NCBI RefSeq assembly: GCF_001411555.2
Contig: NC_049910.1
Location: 29,235,150-29,299,149, forward strand
Origin: Juglans regia
Lineage: Eukaryota > Streptophyta > Magnoliopsida > Fagales > Juglandaceae
Length of the DNA stretch: 64,000 nucleotides
Direction: 5' to 3'
Part shown: one piece after another, positions 35,086 through 47,109 of the stretch
Numbering within the stretch: position 1 is the stretch's first letter
Layout: the number at the start of each line of letters is the position of its first letter
Notes under the pieces: model-generated
Databases searched by the model: none
The model's input: the letters and a program-made list of their open reading frames with translations, nothing else
What the model was told of the DNA's origin: nothing
Made by a program: the position numbers and the translations under genes

Positions 35086-38000
35086 CTAAATAGATGGAGG
35101 TCTCTTCTCGAGCGGCCATGGTGCCCCCGCCATCACAGCTTCGATGTCCAAGATTTCCCGGGGACACTTTGTCATGTTCTTGCAACCACTGGCAGTGACA
35201 TGCTGCAAAAATAAAAAAGGGAACAAAAATAAAGAACAGTATAACGAAAATAAAAAATAAAAGTCAAATGCACAAAAGCGATCAATTGCTACCATACAAA
35301 GAGAAACCAGCAGCAGCATACTTTTGGAAAGGAAAAATTAAGCTAATCTGAGCTTCATATGGTTCTGGACAAAAACTTATTTGAAGAAAAGGGAAAAAAT
35401 GGTCACAATATGGTATCGCCTAAAATGGTTTATTTAGTAAGTTAAAAGATTTGGGTTAAGAAAATGTGCTACTACTGCATTTCGTATATATAGAAAATTG
35501 AAATGGGTAAATTACATGTGCTTTGTGCGACGAGTGCAAATGTAATCTTATCATGCACGGATGAAAACCTCAAAGAGAACAAATCATTTAATCAAGTTTC
35601 AGATGTAAAAGAAAGAAAGGTCTGGTAAAATAGCGTACCACGTCACTTTCAATTCGAACTCCCCCAAAACCTTTAAATCTTCCGATTACTTCATGATTGA
35701 AGAATCCTGATGTGCTTTGACTTTCCATGGCAGGAAGCAATAAAGCATCAATGAAGTAGCATCCAGGCTCTACAGTTATCACCTACATAAAATGACAGCA
35801 AGAAAATAGAATGAAGAGTATTCTAATTTATTTTCTGTAGCATTTATGCCAGAGATCCGTCAAACTATACAGCATATCACAGAAAAAGGCTCAACTACAG
35901 AAATGAACCAGTTAATCAACCAGTTGTAGATAACCCGAACGTCATTTTTTATTTAATTAATTTAAACGCAATCCTTCAGGAGCCAAAAAAGATGTAATTA
36001 ATAAATCAATGACAGACTTCAATCAATCACCAAAGATTAAAACGCCCAGGAGTTCCTTCCAAGAAACATGCAAGATAGGGCCAAATATTTCAGTTCATTT
36101 CCACCCCCATAGAATGAGAAGTTCTCAAGCGTGAATGGAAGCATATACCCTTATGGTAAAGCATAAAAAAATGACATTCAACATATAATTTTACCACATT
36201 TCCAAAGATGTATCCCTGACAAAGATGCTTGGCACATTATGTTATATGTAAAACAATCCACTTTCCTTTGGAAAAATTATCACCAAAAAGTCAGATATTC
36301 TCGTAGCAAATAGATAATAACAAAAACTAAAATTCCAAGGCAGATATTCCAACAAATTCTGATTTTAAAAATCAGATAAGTATAAATGAAAACATGATAC
36401 TAAAAATCTGAAGGAAATCATTCAACCTCATGGGTATCTATCGCAACATGCATGCTTTTTAACTAGGGTCATAGATTTCAACAAATAGAACCTCCAATAT
36501 ATGATTTGATTCTTTTACATCAAGGATTAGAAAAAAGGAATTTCCATTTGCGCAGAAAAACCATTACTAACCATTCCCTCCAGGAGCTCTCGGGTTGTAC
36601 GTAAAGACCTCAATCCAGGTTCTTTTCGTCTTTCTGCTCCCTGCAAATAAATAAATAAATAAAAGGTTTCCAAGCAGCAAGCAAAATAAAATATTAACAT
36701 TGTATAATTTGCAGAGTTCACAATAAACATATTTACTATAAATAGAAACTGCATGAGAAATATTATGCACAAAGACCTTTAAGTAGCCCCCGGGATCATG
36801 CGTGTCAATACCAAGGAAATGCCCTAGACCATGAGGCATGAAAACAGCACCCAATCGTTTAGCCATCATATCATCCACATTGCTAGAGCCAGCAACCACA
36901 ACTATACATCAAATTTTTATTCTAACAAGAGCAACAAGCTGCAAATAACTGAGAATGCATTATTTGAGCAAATAGATGTTACCCAACAACGATGCATCCT
37001 TTCTTCAATGATTCAAGGATAACTTTCTCTGCTAACCTGCAGCATTTTAAGGGGACAAAGGAAATAGGAAGAGAATGAAGACCCAGACTTGCAGTCCTAG
37101 AAGATCTAGAAAACCTTGACCAGGATCAATGGACTAGAAACTATAACAACTGCATTTCTATTTAATTAGAAACTATGACGCATATCTATTGACACTTCTA
37201 GGACATGATGTCCAGTTTCCAGAACACCGCATCAGAGCATGATGAGAGATATTAGATTCAAATATTGACAGATATTAGATTGGAAAGTTTATAATACTCA
37301 ATTTTATAATACTCAATGAGTAAACGCTGCTTTGACATTTCTTGGCTACCATACTTTGTTTAGACTTTGATTCAAAGTGATTTTTTTCTTTTATAATTTC
37401 TGCAATTCTGTAAAAGATTTTTGGGTAACTGTACAGGTCCATGAAGTTTGACCTTTTTTCAAACACGTCCCTAAGGTTGAAAAAGTTTCAAGAGATCCCT
37501 GAGGTATACCTGTAAATCAAAATGATCCCGCTGTCCAGATTCCATTAACTCATTAAAGGAAATTGCTGACATGGCACCTACGTGTCACGTCATGACCAAT
37601 CACGGATATGCCGTGTCAACATGCCACTTATTTGCCACGGCATGTTGATTGTGTATATGGATTACATGTCTGTGCATGATTGGTCATAGGGCTGAGCAAA
37701 AATCCAAAATCCAACTCCGAATCCAACTTTGACAAAATGGAGTCAGAGTTGGAGTCGGAGGTATCTTTGGACCAACTCCGACTCCGATATTGTACATATG
37801 TTATAAAAATACATATTTATCTATATATTCATCATATATACTAGTATAGTAATATAGTTATACAACTAGAACTTATATAGTCAAATTCAATAATATACTA
37901 GTATGAGCTAATTATTATAAAATAATAGACTTATACTATAATATAAATAGACTAATGATAGTTTAGTATATGTAAACATCATAGAATTACTACCATACAT

Positions 38001-41000
38001 AATTAAGTATACAAATAAGTTAAACACTAGTATTTAAATATATCTAGTATAATAAGTTAATAATAAATATACTAATTTACTAGAGTATAATAATATGTAA
38101 TTAGACATTAGAAACTCTACTATATAATTAAGTTAGAAATAAGTTGGATATTAGTATAATAACATGTAATTAAACACTATAGTATAAGTCTTGTATAGAA
38201 ATAAATTAGACACTAGTAATAACATGTAATTAGACACTAAAAATAATATGTAATACTATAGTATGATAACATGTAATTAGATACTATAGTATAAGTCTAG
38301 CATAAAAAAAAATTAGATATTAGTATGGAAGTAAATTAGTAGTGAATGATTTAGTTTTAGTTTTTTGGAAAAATTGAAATTTGAAAGTTCAAAAAAAATT
38401 CTTTTTTAAAATGGACTAAATATGAAGCTAAAAAAAAAGTCCAATCCGACTCCGCACCGACAAGTCGGAGTCGGATCAAAACCTATACAAGTCAGAACCA
38501 GAGTCAAAGTTTGGATTTGAACTCCGACTAAGTCAGTGCTCACCCATAGTCATAACATGGCATATAAATGCCATGTCAACAATTTTTATTAATGAATAGC
38601 AGAATCTAGATGGAGGAACCATTTTGAGATATGGGTGATGCCTCGAGAATCTTCTTGAGATGTTTTCAACCTTAGAGACCAGTTTGAAAAAAGGTCAAAT
38701 TTTAGACAACTCCCTTTCATTTGCTTCATTTTAAACTATAGTTTTTCCTAGTGTTTCCTGAAGAGGACGTCCCATACCTACTGTATTTTCCTTTGGTTCC
38801 CCATAACACATACAGAAAAACACATTGTAATTTTTTTAACAAAAAGTTTCAGCATGAAGTCCTACATGTGCATATCAGCCCAGTTTACTCCAGGTTTCAT
38901 TGTATATATAACAGCATCATGTGCTTCAAGGACAGCCTGCAGAAAACTGAAAATTAGAAAGAGGTGAAGAATGGAAATGCCATAAAGAATTGAACCCAAA
39001 TTTTTTTTTTTTGGGTAAAATTTTTTTATCTGATCATGAGAAGAGAAGAGGCAAGAGCTCAAGTATGCAGCACATATACAAGAGCATCACCTATGTGTGC
39101 TAGTTTAGTGTGCTCATTTCGTTTGGGATGCATTTGATGCAGCAGTGAAAGATGGTGGTAAGTAAATTATATGTATGCACATTATAATCTACAGAGTTGC
39201 TACAAATGTGCTTTCAAACCTCAGACCCATGATTTCAGAGCAGTTTTATCATCTATGAATCCTATCACCCAGGTTAAGCCCACTCAAGAGGAGAAGAGGA
39301 GCGAGGGGAGAGGAGGGGGGGCGGGGATTAAAATTTCTTTGCTTTTTTTTTTTTGGGTAAGTTGGGGATTGATACTTCTCTAAAAGTAACTTACATTATA
39401 TATGATAAATCACTTACATTATAAATGAGTGACTGATCACTAGTAAACTTCCCATTAACCTGCACAGAAATTTTAAAGCAATATAAATTTTCCTAACATA
39501 AGTGGAAGATAAAACAAATAGATCATGTTCCAATCCGTTACTGCTCACTATTTTTTATCAGAGTTTGCAGCACGACATTTCTTGACCAGAAACCCCCATT
39601 AACAAGAACTCCCATTTAAAACTCTAAACTAAGATTTAAGTAATGATAGGGACACAACTTTTACATACCTATTACACAACCCTTCTGCGTAGCACTGCCA
39701 TATAACAAAATTACTTGTAATACATATTAAAAAATTATTATTTTATTATTATGTCAATGCCTCGTAACCAGGTTATGTACTAGTTGTCTAGAAATTTCAT
39801 TACTATCATTTCTCCCAAGATCTTAATGGAGTTGCTAATGAAAGGATCATTATGGTTACTTATAAATCAGAAGTCAAACAATAGAAATATTTATGTTGAG
39901 GTTGTGATGATGATGATCTAATAAATCCAAAAAACGTCTTCAAAGAAGGCCCTACATGGGGGGAGAGAGAGAGAGGACACATAAAATTGGGTAAGACGTA
40001 AGGACCCATACAAAGCTCATTAACTGCTAACTCATAAAGTCAATGCCCATAGGTGAAAACTCATATCCAACTTTAACCTTGCGAGAGAAAAGGCAAACTC
40101 ACAGGAAATGAACAAGTTATGTCAGACCCATAAAAGTGATATTCAGCTCCCATATCAAACAATGCCATATCTCCATCTTCCAAGGTCTGCACAAAGGAGA
40201 TTACGAGGATTTGAAACCTACACAAAATAATATTGCTAGCTAAGGAGATTCTTTTTAAGTAGCCAGCTAAGGAGATATAGGTCATGTTTAGGAATTGAGA
40301 TGAGTTGAGAAGATCTCATCTCATCTCAAAACTTTTCATAATTTCCTTCCCAAACATCACTCAAATGCAAAACACTTTTCAATTTCAAGTCTTCAACTTT
40401 TTCACTAATCATTACCTAATTATTACAACTTTTCCAAACTTCCAAACAAAACACAAAAAACAATACAACTTTTTCAAATTTCAAAACAATAATATTCAAA
40501 CAATTTTTTAACTTTATATCATTTTTATTCAACTTTTTCTCTCTTTTCCAAAACCCAATAAAACATCTATTCACAGAACTCTCATTTCATCTCATCTCAT
40601 TACCCAAACATGCCCTTAACCAGAGAATTTGGATTCTGAAACTCCAAAGGATAAAGACCTCTTTCAAAAAGCACTAAAGCAAAATTCTACAATGTGCTGC
40701 ATCAAGAAAACATTGAATCTATCATACCCTGTCATTTGGAGCCGCTGCATGCCCATAATGGAGCACAGCACTGTGTTATAATACAATATTTCAGTTAGTA
40801 AACAAATCTAAGATGGCTATAAAATACAATATCAATACATCCATACTCATAATTTACTTCCCATTTACCACTTACAACAGTTCGAATCTTCATGAAATAT
40901 GGCTAAATAAGTTGCCTGCAAGTCTTCAGAAGTCCATATTAATACTAAAACCTCCAGTTCAATCTGGACTCGAGCAAAACCACTTTCGGAGTAGTGGAAA

Positions 41001-44000
41001 ATTATAGGGTAGGTCCATACTTCAAGATGATCAGATCTCATAACAAAAATTCTAATTTTGAAAAAAAAAATACGTGTTCTATTTTTTTCTCTACAAAAAT
41101 TAGAAGTTAATCCTTATCGAATATGCATCAAGGTTCATGTAATGCGTAGAAGAGCACTTAGCACCACACATAGAGAAAAATTAATATTTGAGCACCATGA
41201 AAACTCTCACCTATTTTCACCCGTAGCACAAATACATGTGTATGAGCAGTGCCTACAACCACCATACATGTAGGTGTGGTGAAGAAACACGCTTTCCAAT
41301 TGATACTCTTTCATTCCCACTCTAGCTTTTTTCATAACCTGGTCAAAATGTAAAATAGCAGCAAACACATTAACTTTATCTCTACAAGCATGCCAAATAC
41401 AACTCTCAAGGAAAAATGAACGACAATCATGTGCAAATTCCACTCATCTATTAAAAAGGAATAGATTTAAAAGAAAACAAAACAAATTAAAGTTCAATTA
41501 ATATATGAAATGTCCCAAATGCCCACAATTTTTGTTTCTCTTTGCTGTTTGTGTCATTTTAGTTATGGTTGTGACAACTGCCAATGCCTTTCATAACAAT
41601 AAATAGCAGCAATTGATAGCACTTACACAATGAAGTTGTCAAGACATGTTAAAGTGTTATTCATCAAACTGTCACAATATTGTAAAAAATTCAGAAAAGC
41701 TTGTAGCAGCAACAAAACATTAGCCTTTATACGAAAACAAATCAAACTAAGTATTACCCTAATGCTATCATGTTCAAATTGGTGGTTTGATCAAACCAGT
41801 TATTACCCTGATACTTTCATGTTCATAATGGTGCTTCGAACCCTTAGAATAAACTAGGGGGAAATACACTTTCCACCATCCAACTACAGGTTTTTTACAC
41901 TTTGTATCCCAAATATCAAAATTGAAACATTACCCCCTCTAACTACAACTAAAGTCATATAGAACTCTCTTTTTCGTCATCTTAACGGTTAGACTTGAAA
42001 AGAGGGTGCCATCTAAAAGCAAGTGGTAGTTGACACGTGCAATGTGTTATTTTTTGTAGTTCATCATGCAAAATGTAAAGCGCCTACTAGGTAAAGAGTG
42101 GAAAGTGTATTTTTCCATACTAAACTACTTAAAAGACATCTGGTACAGGTACGCTTCAGATTGCATTGGGACTAACAATTTTTTACACGATCAACAAATC
42201 CAACATGAACACAACAAAAGGCTTAGGGTTTAGTGTAATAGGATCAGGCCAAAACAGATTACCCTGAATAGAAGCAAGCCAATTTCGTGTCAACCCACTT
42301 AACCCATGTAACACACCAATTCAATTACATTTTGGCTGTTAAGAAATAAAATCCTAAGATCATGTTTTAACTTATTAAATAAAGTTATTTTTATTAGTTA
42401 TTGATGTAGGATAGAAGTGAGAACAAGAAATAGAAGCAGAATAATAGGAAATAGAGAAGAAAAGGAAACCAGAAGAGAAGAAAGGAAGAGGAAGAAAACA
42501 AAGAGAGGGGTTGGAAGGAGGCGGCTGTGGCACTCAATTCTTAATTCAAAACCTATTGTTCCAATGTTCCTTACAAGTCCTTAAATAGTAGGGCAATACA
42601 AACCCAAAATAAAACAAATAACACATTAATAAAATAACAATAATAGAAGATGTCCTTAAATAGTAGGGTAATACAAACCCTAAATAAAATAGATAAGACA
42701 TTAATAAAATAGATAAAACATTAATAGGAGATGTCCTCATCAGTTATGGTTGGTGATATTGATTATCAAATTAATTTTTTTATGAATCTAATTGTGAATA
42801 TGTATAATTGATACAAATTATGCCTATAAGATAAGGGATTATGTTAATTGACTCAAATCAAGTATTTGAGCCAATGAAATCTATTTAAATTGAACAGACC
42901 GAAAATAGTCCGTAGGTCAATCCAATATGATTTGTTCGATAACAAGTTATGTGGGTCATGACAATGTTGAGGGATTTGACCCATTTAAATTGATTGAGCC
43001 ATCATCAGGTTGACCCTTACGGTATATTTGCTTATATAGTCACTTATCAAAAAAAGATATTTGATAGTCAATCAAAGATACAAACATGTTTAGTTCATAA
43101 GATATTTTGGAAACTGTTACCTCAACATGAGCTTCGGAGCTTATATCATTGGCATACTGGATAACAGCAAGCTCCAGCTCTGACTTCAAAACACGGCATT
43201 CAGTCAAAATGGGATGCAAGGTTTCCATATCCGTCTCAAACTTGTCCACACCCTAAGCATTAGAGAAGGAAAAACTTATTTAGTATAAGATTGTGGAGGC
43301 TTCTCATTTACCAATAGAACCACAGAAAGTTGCTGAAAAGTATCAAGAGTTATTAGACACATCATTAAGTTTGAGATCTACTTTTCACTAATGCAGTAAT
43401 GCTATCAGTACAGAAATATTGACAAACATAGCAAAACTAGAGAACTTAGTGACTCAATTCCCCATTCTGAAGGAATAAAGAAGTTGTTTCTAAAGATAAA
43501 GGTAGTAATAAGAACCTCAAACTCTGCTGGTTTTGCATATTGATTGCTGTCGGTATTGAGCCCATGCAATAGAAACAACAAGGGTTTCCCAGATCCTTGG
43601 AAATGGTCATGTAAAACTCTAGCAATCTCATCTGTGTAGTATACCACGCTAACTAGGTATCTTTCCTGTGCAAAAGGATACAAGCCTGAGCTAAAAAATG
43701 TACAAGGCGTACACTTCAAATTATCAATCAACCAATCAATCAATCACCTTGAAGTATGATGGTGACTTTATTTCTCCCAACCAAACAGCATAATCTGCAG
43801 GTAAGCGAGGAGCAAACAGGATGGACTCTCCAGTCAATATGTCCTTCAGGAAAAAGATGATGGTAAATTAATCCAAAAACTGTCAGTTAATATTCTCAAC
43901 CAAAGTTAAGAAAAACATCAATAAACATATTTTAAAAATTAAACATATGATTCATTCATTACACATGAAAAGGCATTAAAAAAGTCTACAGCATCAAAGC

Positions 44001-45421
44001 CAAATTTTAAACTTTTGAGCATACTATTCAGAAGATAAAGAAAAATAGTCATTATTTCATTAAGACAGCTATAAAGGGAATTGTTTTCCTACTTTTGTTT
44101 GGATTTGAACAATAACAGAAATGTACATAACTCCACAGAAGGCAGGTTCTCCAACCAAGAATAAACTAGAACAAAGGAACTTGTTCTAGATAGAATGTAC
44201 TTACAATAGCTCCATAGAAGCCTGGTTCTCTGACTCCAAATAGGTAAGCAAAGTAACTCTCCTGCCTATTAATCAAAATTGTCCATCAATTAGCAAGTCA
44301 AGTGATCACCAATTGTAAAAATCATTTGAAGAATTTTTTTTTTTAAATAAACTTTTGTTAATAAGAAAAATGGGCTTGACCTATGTATAAGGGAAACACA
44401 TATATAAAGAAAGAGTCAAGGATCAAGAATCCTGAAAGCTAGAGGATGAAAAATATAAGTCAGGACAACCATCCAATGGCAAAGAGTATTATTAAAGAAA
44501 GCATTAAGCCCCACCACTGTGTTTTCACTATCTTCAAATTCCGATTGTTTTCTTCTCTCCAGATACACACATTTTTTTTATAAGTAACCAAAATGGAAGA
44601 ATAATAATAATACTTATTTGTATAAATTTTTTTTAGATATTATCAAATGCTCCATAGATTTTATAAAATACACTTTGTATTTATCTATCTTACTCTAGAC
44701 TTTTAGAACTCTAAATATCTGCACCACATTAAGCAAGATATAATCATTTTTCACGAAGATCTGCTCAGCTGGCTATCAAACTTCCTTCACCAACACGAAA
44801 ATTTATCCACCACACTTCTAGGAAACAACCAATCTATCCTTAAAAGGCTAACGAGCGTGTTCCATAAAGTGCTAGCTATCTCACAATGAAGTGAAAGATG
44901 GTCAGCTGTCTCCCCACTCTTCCTACGTATACACCGCAACACCAACTAACTACAATAAAATGCCGCTTCTCAAGTTTTCCAAATGAGAATTTTCCCCAAC
45001 GCCACAGTTTTAAAAAAAAATTTAACACTCACAGAGAAGTCTTACTTCACCAAATACTCCTCCATGGGATATATTAATATAATGATGCAATCATGTCTAC
45101 TCCAAATTGATCAAAGAAGGTGACGATATATTAATATAATGATGAAATCAATGAAAGTCAATAAGATGCTAAACATATTGTAATGAAGAATATTTATACG
45201 AATTCTAACCTCAAAATTAATTTGAAAGAAAGAATAATACCAAAAGAAAACCTATATACCAAAATTAAACTAACCAGAGGAAAAAAAAGTGAAGAAGACA
45301 GATCAAGTACCTGAAGAGTTCGATGTGGTCAGTGTCGTGGCGCGTTTGCTCCTCGCCACCCTGAAAACCGATTGTTCAACAAACAATATAGAAAAAAAGT
45401 GATGGACTCACACAGAAATAT

Positions 45422-45470
<49 letters not shown>

Positions 45471-45650
45471 GAGAGACAGAACCTGGAGGAACACAAAGCC
45501 GTGGAGAGGACGAGATAACTCGGAGAGGTCGTGGCGGAGAGATTTCAGGAGCTTCTCTCGGTTGGTGACGTGGAGCTCCATCGGTACTTGCGGCGGAGAG
45601 AGGGATGACGAAGACGAAGACATGGAGATCGCTTCTCTCGCTTTCTCCAT
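35086..45650 (-). CDS. PEPD: Xaa-Pro dipeptidase (prolidase, peptidase M24B)
   Basis: Sixteen exons join in frame to 504 aa: 45650-45483, 45360-45311, 44265-44205, 43843-43748, 43665-43516, 43252-43121, 41338-41211, 40770-40728, 40186-40103, 39459-39418, 38936-38866, 37036-36983, 36882-36777, 36640-36572, 35782-35639, 35202-35086. The pita-bread metallopeptidase domain has every metal ligand: D287 and D298 ([15 protein letters not shown]), H381 ([17 protein letters not shown]), E423 (ITVEPGC) and E463 (VRIESD). Each is offset by 11 from the ligand numbers I recall for human prolidase. The N-terminal AMP_N domain precedes it, with [22 protein letters not shown] between. Prolidase hydrolyses Xaa-Pro dipeptides in the cytosol with two Mn ions. 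The ATG at 45650 is the first in frame. Introns 6, 8 and 11 carry transposons, yet no coding break was found. Confidence 0.96.
37433..38708. mobile_element. Element with long terminal inverted repeats (MULE-like) in prolidase intron 11
   Basis: The left end contains TTTGACCTTTTTTCAAAC, TCCCTAAGGTTGAAAAAGTTTCAAGAGATCCCT and ATTCCATTAACTCATT. The right end contains the same blocks in inverted order (TTTTCAACCTTAGAGACC, GTTTGAAAAAAGGTCAAA). The inverted ends are about 130-150 bp long, the length usual for Mutator-like elements. A second element is nested inside. Outer borders and target duplication were not resolved. Confidence 0.55.
37689..38545. mobile_element. MITE-like element nested in the MULE-like element
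   Basis: It starts GGGCTGAGCAAAAATCC and ends TCAGTGCTCACCC, giving imperfect inverted termini. Subterminal TCCAACTCCGA/GAGTCGGAGTCGG words sit at both ends and the core is extremely AT-rich. GTCATA occurs at both flanks, consistent with a target duplication of uncertain length. Confidence 0.55.
40280..40615. mobile_element. Tourist-like MITE in prolidase intron 8
   Basis: Ends GGTCATGTTTAGG and CCCAAACATGCC are imperfect inverted repeats, and GATCTCATCTCATCTC and CATCTCATCTCATT lie inside both ends. Flanking triplets are ATA and TTA, an imperfect TWA-type target. Interior words match the MITE at 30602-30805. Confidence 0.65.
41857..42116. mobile_element. 260-bp MITE with 20-bp inverted ends in prolidase intron 6
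   Basis: Left end GGGGAAATACACTTTCCAC and right end GTGGAAAGTGTATTTTTCC are nearly perfect inverted repeats. TAAACTA occurs immediately left of the element and again four bases right of it, so the exact target duplication is ambiguous. Confidence 0.65.
42402..42742. mobile_element. Solo LTR with perfect 5-bp target duplication in prolidase intron 6
   Basis: The 341-bp segment begins TGATG and ends CATCA, the inverted dinucleotide-bearing ends of an LTR, and is flanked by GTTAT on both sides (42397-42401 and 42743-42747). No internal region is present, so it is a solo LTR from intra-element recombination. Its second half holds a duplicated TCCTTAAATAGTAGGG.AATACAAACCC.AAATAAAA block (about 42579 and 42654). 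Confidence 0.8.
42579..42735. repeat. Tandem duplication inside the solo LTR
   Basis: Two imperfect units of about 75-80 bp start TCCTTAAATAGTAGGG and end around TAATAGAAGATG or TAATAGGAGATG. Confidence 0.75.
44335..45000. other. Unclassified repeat-like stretch in prolidase intron 2
   Basis: It contains a T13 run, GGGCTTGACCTATGTATAAGGG and CATTAAGCCCCACCACTG, reminiscent of old LINE 3' sequence on the opposite strand, but no coding motif or boundary was found. Confidence 0.25.
45422..45468. repeat. Compound (TA)n(GA)n microsatellite in prolidase intron 1
   Basis: TATATATATATATATA is followed directly by about sixteen AG units. It lies roughly 15 bp inside intron 1, close to the exon 1 donor site. 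Confidence 0.9.
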
Positions 45651-45807
45651 TGATGATTCTCCTTTCTTTCTCCTCTTCGAACGAGCGTTTTGGCCTTTTT
45701 CAAACGCAACCCAGTCGCATATTAGCTATAAAAAAAAAAAATTGAATTGGATTTTCTTTTAATCCGTATTTAAGGAAGATTCTCATTCTTTCAAGTAATT
45801 TAAAAAA

Positions 45808-45985
45808 GAGAAATGATTTGTATAAATTTTAAATAGATAAGTCTCATATAAGTCTCTGTTAAAAAATAGATTTCACCTTAAAAAAATATAAAAAAACTTA
45901 TTTTTTATTAGTGAGATCTATTTTTTTATAAAAGACTTATATGAAACTTGTTCATTTGAAATTTATATCTAGCATTACTTTTTTA
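45808..45985. mobile_element. Short MITE with inverted ends upstream of prolidase
   Basis: AATTTTAAATAGATAAGTCTCATATAAGTC near the left end and its inverted counterpart GACTTATATGAAACTTGTTCATTTGAAATT near the right end form a long imperfect hairpin. It lies 160-335 bp upstream of the prolidase start codon, so it may sit within the promoter. Confidence 0.6.
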
Positions 45986-46092
45986 AAAATTGTGGCATGA
46001 TGGCACAAGACCTTCATCTCTAAAGTGGAGATTATGAGTTTGATAAGGGTGTCTTTTATCCCCATATCTGTTTATTCTATGTGTTGAGACTT

Positions 46093-46644
46093 TAAGAGCA
46101 TCCTCAATTAATTAGTTAAAAGCTAAATTCATTGAGAATTTAGCTATTAGAACATAAAATGGCATCACAATGGATTAGCTTAACAGTCACTTCTAAAATA
46201 ATTTCCAAATTTAAAAATAACTATTCATACATCAAATATAATTTATATCAATTATTTCTCTCTCATTTTTATATCAATTATTTATCTCTCCTTTTTAAAT
46301 GACAATTGAAAAAATATAATTAGAATATGATTACTAATTAATATATAATATTTTGAATAGTAAAATGTGATAAAATAAAATAAATTCATAATTTAAAAAA
46401 TTAAAACATTTTTGAAATTATTAATTACTCATTACTATATAATAAATAAATGGATAATCCAATATAGAGATTTAATGTGAATAGCCAAAGTCAATTTCAT
46501 CTTATATTATTTTATTATCATATAATGAAAAAATGACTATTCCAATGTGGAGACTTATGTGAATAGAATAGCTAAAAGCTAAATTCATCTTACATTCATA
46601 AAAAATATACTTTAGTTTTAGTTAATCCATTGAGAGTGCTCTTA
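46093..46644. mobile_element. MITE with TAAGAGCA termini
   Basis: The left end TAAGAGCATCCTCAAT and right end ATTGAGAGTGCTCTTA are inverted repeats. Inside, the ATAGCTAAAAGCTAAATTCAT and GAATTTAGCTATT words recur, giving further internal symmetry. The element is about 552 bp long. Confidence 0.65.
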
Positions 46645-46665
46645 GTGCTAAATTGTATGCTGCAG

Positions 46666-47109
46666 TGTAAATAAAAATTAAGCGTAAAACTTAATGCTTT
46701 GTCAGTTCCAAGATCTTGACTATCATGATTTTCACAAACATTAATAACATACCGGAATACATAGTGGTTTCTTCAATTAATTCTTGATTTGAAAATGTGG
46801 AATTCTCCAATAGATAAGTTTCTCTTGCTTGACCCTTTTCTCTAAATGAAAAGTTACATTCACTCATAAATTATGGAAACCGTACAATGCTTCTTAAATG
46901 AGTAGAGAGATGACCTATCTCCTTTTAGTAACTGACAATGGTTTAGTAACCATCACTCCACTTCCCATCAAAATATGGAGTAAAAATAGGAAACTACATC
47001 TCTAATCGTATCAACCAATATTCTAGAGATTAGATCAGATAACTTCATTTTAACATGAGACTAAAAGTCATACACATGTCATGTGGACATTAAAAAAATA
47101 TATCTAACA
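46666..47109 (-). repeat. 3' LTR of Copia element 2
   Basis: It is bounded on the left by the TGCAG target duplication and on the right by the polypurine tract (GTGGAAGAA on the minus strand). Confidence 0.9.

Noticed and set aside
44262..44268. Alternative acceptor AG three bases further for prolidase exon 3
   Set aside because: Only the acceptor giving an exon start at 44265 restores the [11 protein letters not shown] frame expected for prolidase.
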